Of a DNA stretch of 64,000 nucleotides, positions 23,312 to 35,700 are shown piece by piece. Position 1 is the first letter of the stretch. Each line of letters starts with the position of its first letter. Made by a program: the position numbers and the translations under genes. Source of the DNA: Owenia fusiformis (taxonomy: Eukaryota; Annelida; Polychaeta; Sabellida; Oweniidae); contig CAIIXF020000002.1 in NCBI GenBank assembly GCA_903813345.2, positions 35,110,109 through 35,174,108 on the forward strand. The letters run 5' to 3'. The notes below the pieces were generated by a model, which saw only the letters and a program-made list of their open reading frames with translations, ran no database searches and was not told where the DNA came from.

Positions 23312-26300
23312 GTGGCACGGTCTTCATATTAATTCCACATCCAAGAATTGGCACTGTCTTTGTGTTTTAATTATGTCACCTCTTCATGGTTATGTCACCT
23401 CCAAGAAGTGACACTGTCTTCTTATTAATTTCACCCCACCCCCAAGAAGTGGGACTGTCTTCGCGTTTATGTCACCTCCAAGAAGTGACACTGTCTTCTA
23501 ATTAATTTCACCTCCAAGAAGTGGGACTGTCTTCGCGTTTATGTCACCTCCAAGAAGTGACACTGTCTTCATATTAATTTCACCTCCAGGAAGTGGGACT
23601 GTCTTCGCGTTTATGTCACCTCCAAGAAGTGACACTGTCTTCATATTAATTTCACCTCCAGGAAGTGGGACTGTCTTCGCGTTTATGTCACCTCCAAGAA
23701 GTGACACTGTCTTCATATTAATTTCACCTCCAATAAGTGGGACTGTCTTCATATTAATTTCACCTCCAAGAAGTGGGACTGCCTTCGTGTTTATGTCACC
23801 TCCAAGAAGTGACACTGTCTTCATATTAATTTCACCTCCAAGAAGTGGGACTGCTTTCGCGTTTATGTCACCTCCAAGAAGTGACACTGTCTTCTTATTA
23901 ATTTCACCCCACCCCCAAGAAGTGGGACTGTCTTCACGTTTATGTCATCTCCAAGAAGTGACACTGTCTTCATATTAATTTCACCTCCAAGAAGTGGGAC
24001 TGTCTTCGCGTTTATGTCACCTCCAAGAAGTGACACTGTCTTCTAATTAATTTCACCTCCAAGAAGTGGGACTGTCTTCGCGTTTATGTCACCTCCAAGA
24101 AGTGACACTGTCTTCATATTAATTTCACCTCCAGGAAGTGGGACTGTCTTCGCGTTTATGTCACCTCCAAGAAGTGACACTGTCTTCATATTAATTTCAC
24201 CTCCAAGAAGTGGGACTGTCTTCATATTAATTTCACCTCCAAGAAGTGGGACTGCCTTCGTGTTTATGTCACCTCCAAGAAGTGACACTGTCTTCATATT
24301 AATTTCACCTCCAAGAAGTGGGACTGCTTTCGCGTTTATGTCACCTCCAAGAAGTGACACTGTCTTCTTATTAATTTCACCCCACCCCCAAGAAGTGGGA
24401 CTGTCTTCACGTTTATGTCATCTCCAAGAAGTGACACTGTCTTCATATTAATTTCACCTCCAAGAAGTGGGACTGTCTTCGCGTTTATGTCACCTCCAAG
24501 AAGTGACACTGTCTTCATATTAATTTCACCTCCAGGAAGTGGGACTGTCTTTGAGTTTATGTCACCTCCAAGAAGTGACACTGTCTTCATATTAATTTCA
24601 CCTCCAAGAAGTGGGACTGTCTTCATATTAATTTCACCTCCAAGAAGTGGGACTGCCTTCGTGTTTATGTCACCTCCAAGAAGTGACACTGTCTTCATAT
24701 TAATTTCACATCCAAGAATTGGCACTGTCTTTGTGTTTTAATTATGTCACCTCTTCATGGTTATGTCACCTCCAAGAAGTGACACTGTCTTCTTATTAAT
24801 TTCACCCCACCCCCAAGAAGTGGGACTGTCTTCGCGTTTATGTCACCTCCAAGAAGTGACACTGTCTTCTAATTAATTTCACCTCCAAGAAGTGGGACTG
24901 TCTTCGCGTTTATGTCATCTCCAAGAAGTGACACTGTCTTCATATTAATTTCACCTCCAGGAAGTGGGACTGTCTTCGCGTTTATGTCACCTCCAAGAAG
25001 TGACACTGTCTTCATATTAATTTCACCTCCAAGAAGTGGGACTGTCTTCATATTAATTTCACCTCCAAGAAGTGGGACTGCCTTCGTGTTTATGTCACCT
25101 CCAAGAAGTGACACTGTCTTCATATTAATTTCACCTCCAAGAAGTGGGACTGCTTTCGCGTTTATGTCACCTCCAAGAAGTGACACTGTCTTCTTATTAA
25201 TTTCACCCCACCCCCAAGAAGTGGGACTGTCTTCACGTTTATGTCATCTCCAAGAAGTGACACTGTCTTCATATTAATTTCACCTCCAAGAAGTGGGACT
25301 GTCTTCGCGTTTATGTCACCTCCAAGAAGTGACACTGTCTTCATATTAATTTCACCTCCAGGAAGTGGGACTGTCTTTGAGTTTATGTCACCTCCAAGAA
25401 GTGACACTGTCTTCATATTAATTTCACCTCCAAGAAGTGGGACTGTCTTCATATTAATTTCACCTCCAAGAAGTGGGACTGCCTTCGTGTTTATGTCACC
25501 TCCAAGAAGTGACACTGTCTTCATATTAATTTCACCTCCAAGAAGTGGGACTGCTTTCGCGTTTATGTCACCTCCAAGAAGTGACACTGTCTTCTTATTA
25601 ATTTCACCTCCAAGAAGTGGGACTGTCTTCACGTTTATGTCACCTCCAAGAAGTGACACTGTCTTCATATTAATTTCACCTCCTGGAAGTGGGACTGTCT
25701 TTGAGTTTATGTCACCTCCAAGAAGTGACACTGTCTTCTTATTAATTTCACCTCCAAGAAGTGGGACTGTCTTCACGTTTATGTCATCTCCAAGAAGTGG
25801 CAATGTGTTCATATTAATTTCACCTCCTGGAAGTGGGACTGTCTTCGCGTTTATGTCACCTCCAAGAAGTGACACTGTCTTCTTATTAATTTCACCCCAC
25901 CCCCAAGAAGTGGGACTGTCTTCGCGTTTATGTCACCTCCAAGAAGTGACACTGTCTTCTTATTAATTTCACCCCACCCACAAGAAGTGGGACTGTCTTC
26001 ACGTTTATGTCATCTCCAAGAAGTGGCAATGTGTTCATATTAATTTCACCTCCTGGAAGTGGGACTGTCTTCGCGTTTATGTCACCTCCAAGAAGTGACA
26101 CTGTCTTCTTATTAATTTCACCCCACCCCCAAGAAGTGGGACTGTCTTCGCGTTTATGTCACCTCCAAGAAGTGACACTGTCTTCTAATTAATTTCACCT
26201 CCAAGAAGTGGGACTGTCTTCGCGTTTATGTCACCTCCAAGAAGTGACACTGTCTTCTAATTAATTTCACCTCCAAGAAGTGGGACTGCCTTCGTGTTTA

Positions 26301-28390
26301 TGTCACCTCCAAGAAGTGACACTGTCTTCATATTAATTTCACATCCAAGAATTGGCACTGTCTTTGTGTTTTAATTATGTCACCTCTTCATGGTTATGTC
26401 ACCTCCAAGAAGTGACACTGTCTTCTTATTAATTTCACCCCACCCCCAAGAAGTGGGACTGTCTTCGCGTTTATGTCACCTCCAAGAAGTGACACTGTCT
26501 TCTAATTAATTTCACCTCCAAGAAGTGGGACTGTCTTCGCGTTTATGTCACCTCCAAGAAGTGACACTGTCTTCATATTAATTTCACCTCCAGGAGGTGG
26601 GACTGTCTTCGCGTTTATGTCACCTCCAAGAAGTGACACTGTCTTCATATTAATTTCACCTCCAAGAAGTGGGACTGTCTTCATATTAATTTCACCTCCA
26701 AGAAGTGGGACTGCTTTCGCGTTTATGTCACCTCCAAGAAGTGACACTGTCTTCTTATTAATTTCACCCCACCCCCAAGAAGTGGGACTGTCTTCACGTT
26801 TATGTCATCTCCAAGAAGTGACACTGTCTTCATATTAATTTCACCTCCAAGAAGTGGGACTGTCTTCGCGTTTATGTCACCTCCAAGAAGTGACACTGTC
26901 TTCATATTAATTTCACCTCCAGGAAGTGGGACTGTCTTTGAGTTTATGTCACCTCCAAGAAGTGACACTGTCTTCATATTAATTTCACCTCCAAGAAGTG
27001 GGACTGCCTTCGTGTTTATGTCACCTCCAAGAAGTGACACTGTCTTCATATTAATTTCACCTCCAAGAAGTGGGACTGCTTTCGCGTTTATGTCACCTCC
27101 AAGAAGTGACACTGTCTTCTTATTAATTTCACCTCCAAGAAGTGGGACTGTCTTCACGTTTATGTCACCTCCAAGAAGTGACACTGTCTTCATATTAATT
27201 TCACCTCCTGGAAGTGGGACTGTCTTTGAGTTTATGTCACCTCCAAGAAGTGACACTGTCTTCTTATTAATTTCACCTCCAAGAAGTGGGACTGTCTTCA
27301 CGTTTATGTCATCTCCAAGAAGTGGCAATGTGTTCATATTATTTTCACCTCCTGGAAGTGGGACTGTCTTCGCGTTTATGTCACCTCCAAGAAGTGACAC
27401 TGTCTTCTTATTAATTTCACCCCACCCCCAAGAAGTGGGACTGTCTTCGCGTTTATGTCACCTCCAAGAAGTGACACTGTCTTCTTATTAATTTCACCCC
27501 ACCCCCAAGAAGTGGGACTGTCTTCACGTTTATGTCATCTCCAAGAAGTGGCAATGTGTTCATATTAATTTCACCTCCTGGAAGTGGGACTGTCTTCGCG
27601 TTTATGTCACCTCCAAGAAGTGACACTGTCTTCTTATTAATTTCACCCCACCCCCAAGAAGTGGGACTGTCTTCGCGTTTATGTCACCTCCAAGAAGTGA
27701 CACTGTCTTCTAATTAATTTCACCTCCAAGAAGTGGGACTGTCTTCGCGTTTATGTCACCTCCAAGAAGTGACACTGTCTTCTAATTAATTTCACCTCCA
27801 AGAAGTGGGACTGTCTTCGCGTTTATGTCACCTCCAAGAAGTGACACTGTCTTCTAATCAATTTCACCTCCAAGAAGTGGGACTGTCTTCGCGTTTATGT
27901 CACCTCCAAGAAGTGACACTGTCTTCTAATTAATTTCACCTCCAAGAAGTGGGACTGCCTTCGTGTTTATGTCACCTCCAAGAAGTGACACTGTCTTCAT
28001 ATTAATTTCACCTCCAAGAAGTGGGACTGTCTTCATATTAATTTCACCTCCAAGAAGTGGGACTGCCTTCGTGTTTATGTCACCTCCAAGAAGTGACACT
28101 GTCTTCATATTAATTTCACCTCCAAGAAGTGGGACTGCTTTCGCGTTTATGTCACCTCCAAGAAGTGACACTGTCTTCTTATTAATTTCACCTCCAAGAA
28201 GTGGGACTGTCTTCACGTTTATGTCATCTCCAAGAAGTGGCAATGTGTTCATATTAATTTCACCTCCTGGAAGTGGGACTGTCTTCGCGTTTATGTCACC
28301 TCCAAGAAGTGACACTGTCTTCATGTTTATGTCACCTCAAAAAGTGCCATTTTCTTCATGTTTATGTCAGCTGCAAGAAGTAGCACACGT
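23312..28390. repeat. 5-kb minisatellite, 36-bp units in 72-bp pairs, higher-order structure
   Basis: Two alternating 36-bp units: ATGTCACCTCCAAGAAGTGA with CACTGTCTTCATATTA, and ATTTCACCTCCAAGAAGTGG with GACTGTCTTCGCGTTT. There are about 140 units. A marker variant (TGGCACTGTCTTTGTGTTTT) recurs near 23351, 24716 and 26350, and larger blocks recur about 826 and 1,525-1,560 bp apart, showing higher-order amplification. Since 36 is divisible by three, long frames are open on both strands: plus about 24-residue repeats with SPPRSDTVF, minus with LLGGDINAKTV. They are broken wherever a CCACCCC insertion occurs. Confidence 0.93.
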
Positions 28391-28424
28391 GACAAGTTCA
28401 AAGACACTGGATGAATCCAGTCTA

Positions 28425-28949
28425 GTATGATGTCTATACCAAGCTATATAACAGTAAACTTGCTCTAGGGCTGCTATATGGAGCGGGTGTTTGGGGCACC
28501 AAACCCTACAATGGTCTTATTAAGGTCAGGGTGCACTTTGATGAAATTTCATGGCCATGTGCTATTTTCAGATAAACATAACTCATTCCACATATCATCT
28601 ATATCTTTCATTCTTGCACAAAAGATGCATTAGTGTATTTAGATTATTAATTGAGGGTTGATAATTCTTCAGAATGTTTGAATAACTAGAATGGTTTACT
28701 TTTCAAATTGCAAAAAAATCCAACATGCACCCTGGCCTTAACATCATTCTGAACAGAGCCTGTCGTTTCTTCCTAGGAGTTAAAACAACAACACCAACTC
28801 TAGCTACCCCATTACCCGTGGAGATATGGGATGGCCCCGGGGGATGGCTTTCTATGGAATTACGAAAAGATATTGAAACCGTAAGGCTATGGCAGAGACT
28901 AGGTAAAACGACCAATTCAAGGATAAAGAATATTCAACTGGTCGAATAA
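28425..28949 (+). pseudogene. LINE reverse-transcriptase C-terminal fragment
   Basis: The frame reads LLYGAGVWGTKPYNGLI, is interrupted at 28520, resumes NIILNRACRFFLGVK, then GWLSMELRKDIETVRLWQRL, and stops at 28949. LYGAGVWG and ACRFFLGV with the ETVRLWQRL block are typical of the region after the reverse-transcriptase domain in non-LTR retrotransposons. It is a different LINE from the one at 35408. A decayed 3' tail seems to run to about 29160. Confidence 0.75.
28524..28737. mobile_element. TTAA-flanked MITE (214 bp) inside LINE frame
   Basis: GGTCAGGGTGCA at the left and TGCACCCTGGCC at the right, with TTAA at 28520-28523 and 28738-28741. Removing the element and one TTAA brings the two LINE halves back into one frame, which supports the exact borders. 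TTAA targets are used by piggyBac and Kolobok. Confidence 0.9.
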
Positions 28950-29159
28950 ACAAACTGTACCCATACTATGAAAAATTGGACATTTTATGTCAAAAATCAA
29001 TATTAACAAAGTATAGATTTTTTATCAACGTCAAAAAACTTTAAAAAACAAGTCCCAAAATTTGATGCAGAAAAATTGACACAAGAACTAAGTAAAGTAG
29101 AACCAAATGATAAACTGGTATAAGAACTTACAAAAGTGAAAACAACCAAAAATTAGTTA

Positions 29160-29547
29160 ACGAGGCGTATAGCCTTTTTATTTTTTCGTTAAGCCATCCA
29201 GTAAAAATACGATTTCTCTGCCAACGTTCACCCAAAGTTTGACTTAATTCATGACTCCTTTCCATCGGCCTGCACTCAGCCGATTGAGTATTTTGTTTCA
29301 AAATTGTATAAAGTGCGTGGTTACCTATAAAGAGAAATTATCTCTGTGCATTTCTCTTAAGGTTTTCTGTTAATAAATAAATGCCTGTAGTTTAAAAGTA
29401 TTGAAAACATTGTATTGAAGTATTGAGTTTTGCAACAGGACATTAACCTTAACTTTAGAAATTTTTGGTTGATATATAAAGATCAAAAGATTCTGTTCAG
29501 TGTACAACTTTTCAATATCTTTCCAACCACATAGTATTTGTTTACAG
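29160..29547. other. 3' flank of the SLC16-like gene
   Basis: AT-rich with no supported coding frame. Lies between the LINE remnant and the likely polyadenylation signal. Confidence 0.4.
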
Positions 29548-29553
29548 TTTATT
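29548..29553 (-). promoter_or_regulatory. Candidate polyadenylation signal AATAAA
   Basis: AATAAA on the minus strand, about 40 bases downstream of the exon 6 stop. The spacing would give a short 3' UTR. This is one hexamer in AT-rich DNA, so confidence is limited. Confidence 0.4.
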
Positions 29554-29590
29554 CCTACCCTGTCTGTTGTTAGAATCAGTTTACTTATTC

Positions 29591-29715
29591 CTATCTTGAA
29601 TTGCGTCTCTTTTTGATCAAGATGATAGCCAAATATATAGCTGCATTGAGAAAGTATGCTACACTCATCCCATGCTGTACATCGTCGAATACTTCACGAA
29701 TTCCATAAATTAAAC
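29591..29715 (-). CDS. Exon 6 of complete SLC16-like gene (TM12 and C-terminus)
   Basis: The acceptor is TTTCTATTCCAG and the TAG stop is at 29593-29591. It encodes LIYGIREVFDD, then helix 12 (MSVAYFLNAAIYLAIILI), ending KKRRNSR. The upstream open frame in the same register contains the intron 5 hairpin and is not needed for the fold. An AATAAA lies about 40 bases after the stop. Confidence 0.82.
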
Positions 29716-32700
29716 CTGGAATAGAAACGTTACTTTTGTAGAAGAATAGTACAATAACGTCATCTCGAAGGGCAATATAGTGAACTATTGGACCAAGGGC
29801 CAATATTTCACTATATTGCCCGCAGAAATGAAACCGTCACTTAAAATGGAATATTTCTTCTGATAGAAGCTTATCCACATTCATGAATGCGATTTACTTT
29901 TTGAATAAAAATATCCTGTTTATCTGAATTATCTCATTTGGCCCATGAAAATTAATTATCTGTTAAACTTTTAAGAAAGGGCCTAAGGCGAACCATGGTT
30001 CTTACCAAAATAAGTTCATACCAAACATGATTCCTACTCAAGGAGTCTCTTACCAAATATGGCTCTTACCAAATATAGGTGGAATGACTAGTACTGGGAT
30101 ACCCACCCATGCCAGTGTCTGGTTGAAGGCTAACTTGTTTGAGAGATGTTGAAGGACCTCGCACGTGCAGGAATATAAATAGACCGTTGTCAATGCAAGC
30201 AGCCCTCCATTTACTTAAAAACATGAATAGTTTATTAATATGAATACATTCCTGACAGGTCAAAATAAACAAAACTCAACTAAGCACTAATAAATCGCTT
30301 AAAGAGTTTTAACGAAAAATCTGCGTGTCGTAGAAAATCGCGTTTTTATAAAAAGGGAGATAATAATAAAATTTGGGATTGTTTAGAAAAAATTGGGAGT
30401 TTGACTACGAATTCGGGGTATGTACATACTTATTGCTAACACCATTATAGCTGTATAGTTGACATCAATGAATTGCCATGCCAGATTTAGGAGGCTCATT
30501 CCCAGTGTTGCAGCGAGATGGGTGTATATAAGTCGTCCTTTGCAGCAATCCCCTACAGCAGCTGCGATGATGTAGGTTATTCCTTCAGCAATACTTAACA
30601 CCATCAAAATATAAGAAGCATCCATTCTTGATATTCCTTTGTTGTCCAAGTAAATTGCCTATAATAATTTATTGCAGATATTGCAGTACAGGGTTGACCA
30701 AAAAACTCTACTTTTGGAATAACTTTCTCAAATATGAAAGAACCTTTGTGATTTTTGTGTAGAGTGTTCCAGTTCAGATAATAGTGGTGTACTTATATTG
30801 AATCTATATATTGCATGGTCATGATAGTCAGTTGTATTGACATTAAAAGAGCACACATTAAATGTCGTTGATATTAACACACATGACACAGGCGTTGGTA
30901 GGATAACAGAATTTGACTATATTTGGATATATCAATTATCGTAATTAAGACCTTATACCTTATATTCGATGATTAATAATATGCTGCTAGGCCTATATGT
31001 ATGCCTATATGTTAATATCCTGTCGAATAAAGTTCGGGTAGGGATATAGAGAAACGTCCATTGACTGGTGAATTATGTGATACATATGACTAACCATATC
31101 AATGTGATCAATTATTTGATAAACATTATTCAATAACTTACCATATTAATGTGATAAACTATGTGAAACGTTGTAATATTTTAATTTTAATGTGATAAAT
31201 TATGTAATACACATACTATTAAGTGACTAACCATGTACATGTGATCAATTATGTGATACACATTATTTAATGACTTACTATATATGATAAATTATGTGAT
31301 ACGTATTATTCAACGACTTACCAAATAACTGTGATAAATTATGCAATATATTATTAAATGACTATAACCATATTGATGTGATATATTTTGTGATACATAT
31401 TATTTAATGACTCGCCATATTAATGTGATACTTTATGTGATACGTATTATTTAATGACTTACCATATTAATGTGATACTTTATGTGATACGTATTATTTA
31501 ATGACTTACCATATAAATGTGATACCTTATGCAATACATATTATTTAATGACTTGCCATATTAATGTGATAAATTGTGAAATAAACATTATTTAATGACT
31601 TGCCATATTAATGTGATACATTGTGTGAAATGTAATATTTAGTGACTTGCAATATTAATTTGATACATTGTGTGAAATGTAATATTTAATGACTCACCAT
31701 ATTAATGAAATACATCATGTGAAACGTATTATTTGATGACTTACCATATTAATGTGATAACTAATGTGAAACGTATTATTTAATGACTTACCATATTAAT
31801 GTGATAAATTATGTGATACGTATTATTTAATGACACACGATGTTAATCTGATAAATTATGTGATACGTATTATTTAATGATTATAACCATATTAATGAAA
31901 TACATCATGTGAAACGTACTATTTGATGACTTACAGTATTAATGTGATAACTTATGTGATACGTATTATTTAATGACTTACCATATTAATGTGATACATT
32001 ATGTGATACGTATTATTTAATGACTTACCATATTAATGTGATACATTATGTGATACGTATTATTTAATGACACACGATGTTAATCTGATAAATTATGTGA
32101 TACGTATTATTTAATGATTATAACCATATTAATGAAATACATCATGTGAAACGTACTATTTGATGACTTACAATATTAATGTGATAACTTATGTGATACG
32201 TATTATTTAATGACTTACCATATTAATGTGATACATTATGTGATACGTATTATTTAATGACTTACCATATTAATGTGATACATTATGTGATACGTATTAT
32301 TTGATGACTTACCATATTAATGTGATAACTAATGTGAAACGTATTATTTAATGACTTACCATATTAATGTGATAACTAATGTGATACGTATTATTTAATG
32401 ACACACGATGTTAATCTGATAAATTATGTGATACGTATTATTTAATGATTATAACCATATTAATGAAATACATCATGTGAAACGTATTATTTGATGACTT
32501 ACCATATTAATGTGATAACTAATGTGAAACGTATTATTTAATGACTTACCATATTAATGTGATAACTAATGTGAAACGTATTATTTAATGACACACGATG
32601 TTAATCTGATACATTATGTGATACGTATTATTTAATGACTTACCACATTAATGTGATAAATTATGTGATGTGTACTATTCAATGAGTCACTATATCAATG

Positions 32701-35700
32701 TTATACATTATGTGTACTCACCATGTTAATGTGATAAAGTATGTGATATGTTTTATGTAATGTCTCGCCATATTAATGTTATACATTATGTGTATACATT
32801 ATTCAATGACTCACCATATTAATGTTATACATTATGTGTATACATTATTTAATGACTCATCATGTTAATGTGATAAAGTATGTGATATGTTTTATTTAAT
32901 GTCTCGCCATATTAATGTTATACATTATGTGAAACGTATTATTTAATGACCTAACACATTAATGTAATAAATTATGTAATGCGTACAATTCAATGACTCA
33001 CCATATTAATGTTATACATTATGTGTATACATTATTTAATGACCCATCATGTTAATGTGATAACGTTTGTGATACATGTTATTTAAGGACTTGCCATATT
33101 AATGTAATACATTATGTGATATGTATTATTCAATGACTTGCCATATTAATGTGATACCTTATGTAATACATATTATTTAATGACTTGCCATATTAATGCA
33201 ATACATTATGTGTATACATTGTTTAATGACTCATCATGTTAATGTGATAACGTATGTGATACATGCTATTTAATGACTCGCCATATTAATGTGATAACTT
33301 ATGTGAAACGTATTATTTAATGACCCACCACATTAATGTAATAAATTATAGTATAGTAGGAACAAGGGGTTCCCATGCACCCATAAGGTGTGAATAAGTT
33401 ACATACATTTTTGTAATCCCTAGGGTGTCTATTTAATGAATTAATTTGTTAACATTGCCAACTAATGTCCCATAGTACGTTTATGGCGGCATTCAGTTAC
33501 CATGGTTACGCATCTTTAGACATCTTACCTTGGTATCTTAAATCATTTGTAGCTCTGTCATTATTTGGTCTATAGAAATGATATTGGTACCAAATTAAGC
33601 CTCCAATAAATTCCTGATATTCAATTATGCAAATTATCTAATTTGCATAAATTATGACGTCATCAATCTATTTTTGGTTCAGAATTTCCAACTATAGCAA
33701 CTTATCTATTAGGACTGAGGCCGTATGGCAAAATTTCTGAAAGGTTTTGTCCTTTATTCTATTAGTAGAAGGTATAAGCAACATAAAAGTGAAAACATAT
33801 TCAAAATTGAATCAGTATTACGAAAGTTATGTAACTTTCGAGGCAGCTATCGTGAATGTCATTATTTGACAATAATATACATACGTCTTACCTTTGAGTC
33901 TTGAATCAATGTAGCTTCGCCATTATTTGGTCTATAGAGATGATATTGGTATCTGATTAAACCTTATTAAATTTACTATATGGTTACAATATTCAGTTAT
34001 GCAAATTAGCTAATTTGCATTAATTGTGACGTCATCAATCCATTTTTTGTTCAGAATATCGTAGTATAGCAACATATCTATTAGAACTGAGGCCGTATGA
34101 CAGAATGTGTGCATAGTTTTGTCCCTTATTTGATGAGTGGAAGATATAAGCAATATTAAAGAGACAACGAATCTTCAAAATTGGATCAGAATTAACAAAA
34201 TTATCCAGCTTTGGAGGCAGCTACTGTGAACGTCATTGTTTGACAATTATAAAAAGAACATTAAATTAACAAAAAAGTAACAACCATAGTTGTTTCAATC
34301 TTATTGAGTAAAAATGTGCATGTATTGAACTGAACTAATAAGTATGTGGAAAGGTTACATGCATTTTGACTATAATTCACAGGGGTCAAAACGGTTATCT
34401 CGACCCTGTATATTAAAGATCCAACCTATAATTTACCATGCACTTTCAATGATTCATATAAATAGTATACATATAGTCTGATTTTCATCATATTCTTCAT
34501 ATTCTTGATTCTTAAAGCATCTGAAGTATATAGCATGATTAGAAGTGAAGATGATTCATCATATGGTTTATGTAATATTTCTAACATTTCAGATGCTATG
34601 GTAACATCACTTGATAATGAGGTTTTTACATTTCACGTTTTTAATGAGTTAAAAGGAAGTTATTCTCCCTTTGCTTTAGAGATAAATAGTCGCATGAATT
34701 TGTTTAGAAAAATTATAACTTAATTAATTTAACCCCCCCCCTGACAGCCCCCATATTTGAAGATTTTGGTGAAACCTGGTAAAATACATTAATTATTAGG
34801 TTCCAGAAGCCCCCAGAAGCTATATGATGGCCCCCGGTGGCCCCAAGAATCTATACAGGGGCCCAAAGTGGCCCCCAGAAGCTATACTGTGCTCCCCAGA
34901 AGCTATATGTTGGCCCCCAGAAGCTGAATAGTGGCCCCCAGGAGCTAATTAGTGGCTCCCAGAAGCTATACAGGAAACCCTGTGGCCCCCAGGAGCTATA
35001 CGGTTGCGCCCAGAAGCTATACAGGGGCCCCCAGTGGCCCCAAAAAGCTATACGGTGGCCCCCAGAAGTTACACGGGGGCCCCCAGAAGCTATATTATGG
35101 CCCCCAGAAGCTATACAAGGGCCCCCAGAAACTATACTATGGTCTCCAGAAGCTATATGGTGGCCCCCAGTGGCCCTCGGAAGCTATATGATGGCCTCCA
35201 GCAGCTAATTAGTGGCCCCCAGGAGCTATACGGTGGCTCCCAGAAGCTATACAGAGGACCCCAGTGGCCCCAAGAAGCTAAACGATGGCCCCCAGAAGCT
35301 ATACAGGAGCCCCAAAAAGCTACATGATGGCCCCAAGAATCTATATGATGGCCCCCAATGGCTCCCAGAAGATGTGAAGGGCCCCCAGTAGCCCCTAGAA
35401 GCTAGAAAAGTCGTGTTTAAAAAATAACATTCTAGATTATAACATATCTGATAAAGAAATAAATACAAGTCTAAATAAGTTGAAGAATGGAAAATCACCA
35501 GGGCCAGACTTGATCTTAAATGAAATGCTTAAATACGGCAGATATTATTTTTTACCGATTCTCTCAAAAATATTCAATTCTTGTCTAAAAACAGGCTACT
35601 TCCCTCAACAATGGAATGTTGGCCTCCTGAAACCAATCTTCAAGAAAGGTCAAAAAGATAACCCTAACAACTTCAGAGGAATATCTTTAACCAGTTCAAT

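Noticed and set aside
23498-27717. Long open frames (up to 241 codons) on both strands
   Set aside because: They come from a 36-bp unit divisible by three, mirror each other on opposite strands, and break at each CCACCCC insertion. No start context, signal peptide or splice structure supports a gene, so I annotated the array.
29716-29803. N-terminal extension of exon 6
   Set aside because: It spans the intron 5 hairpin and would duplicate the join already provided by exon 5. The TTTCTATTCCAG acceptor with phase 1 fits better.
31058-33345. CRISPR-like regular repeat
   Set aside because: A contiguous A/T-rich satellite without spacers, inside an intron.
34837-35327. Overlapping 79-123 codon frames rich in P, Q, K, Y and G
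   Set aside because: All are translations of the AGAAGCTATA minisatellite. The same frames recur at 37835-38466 in both orientations.
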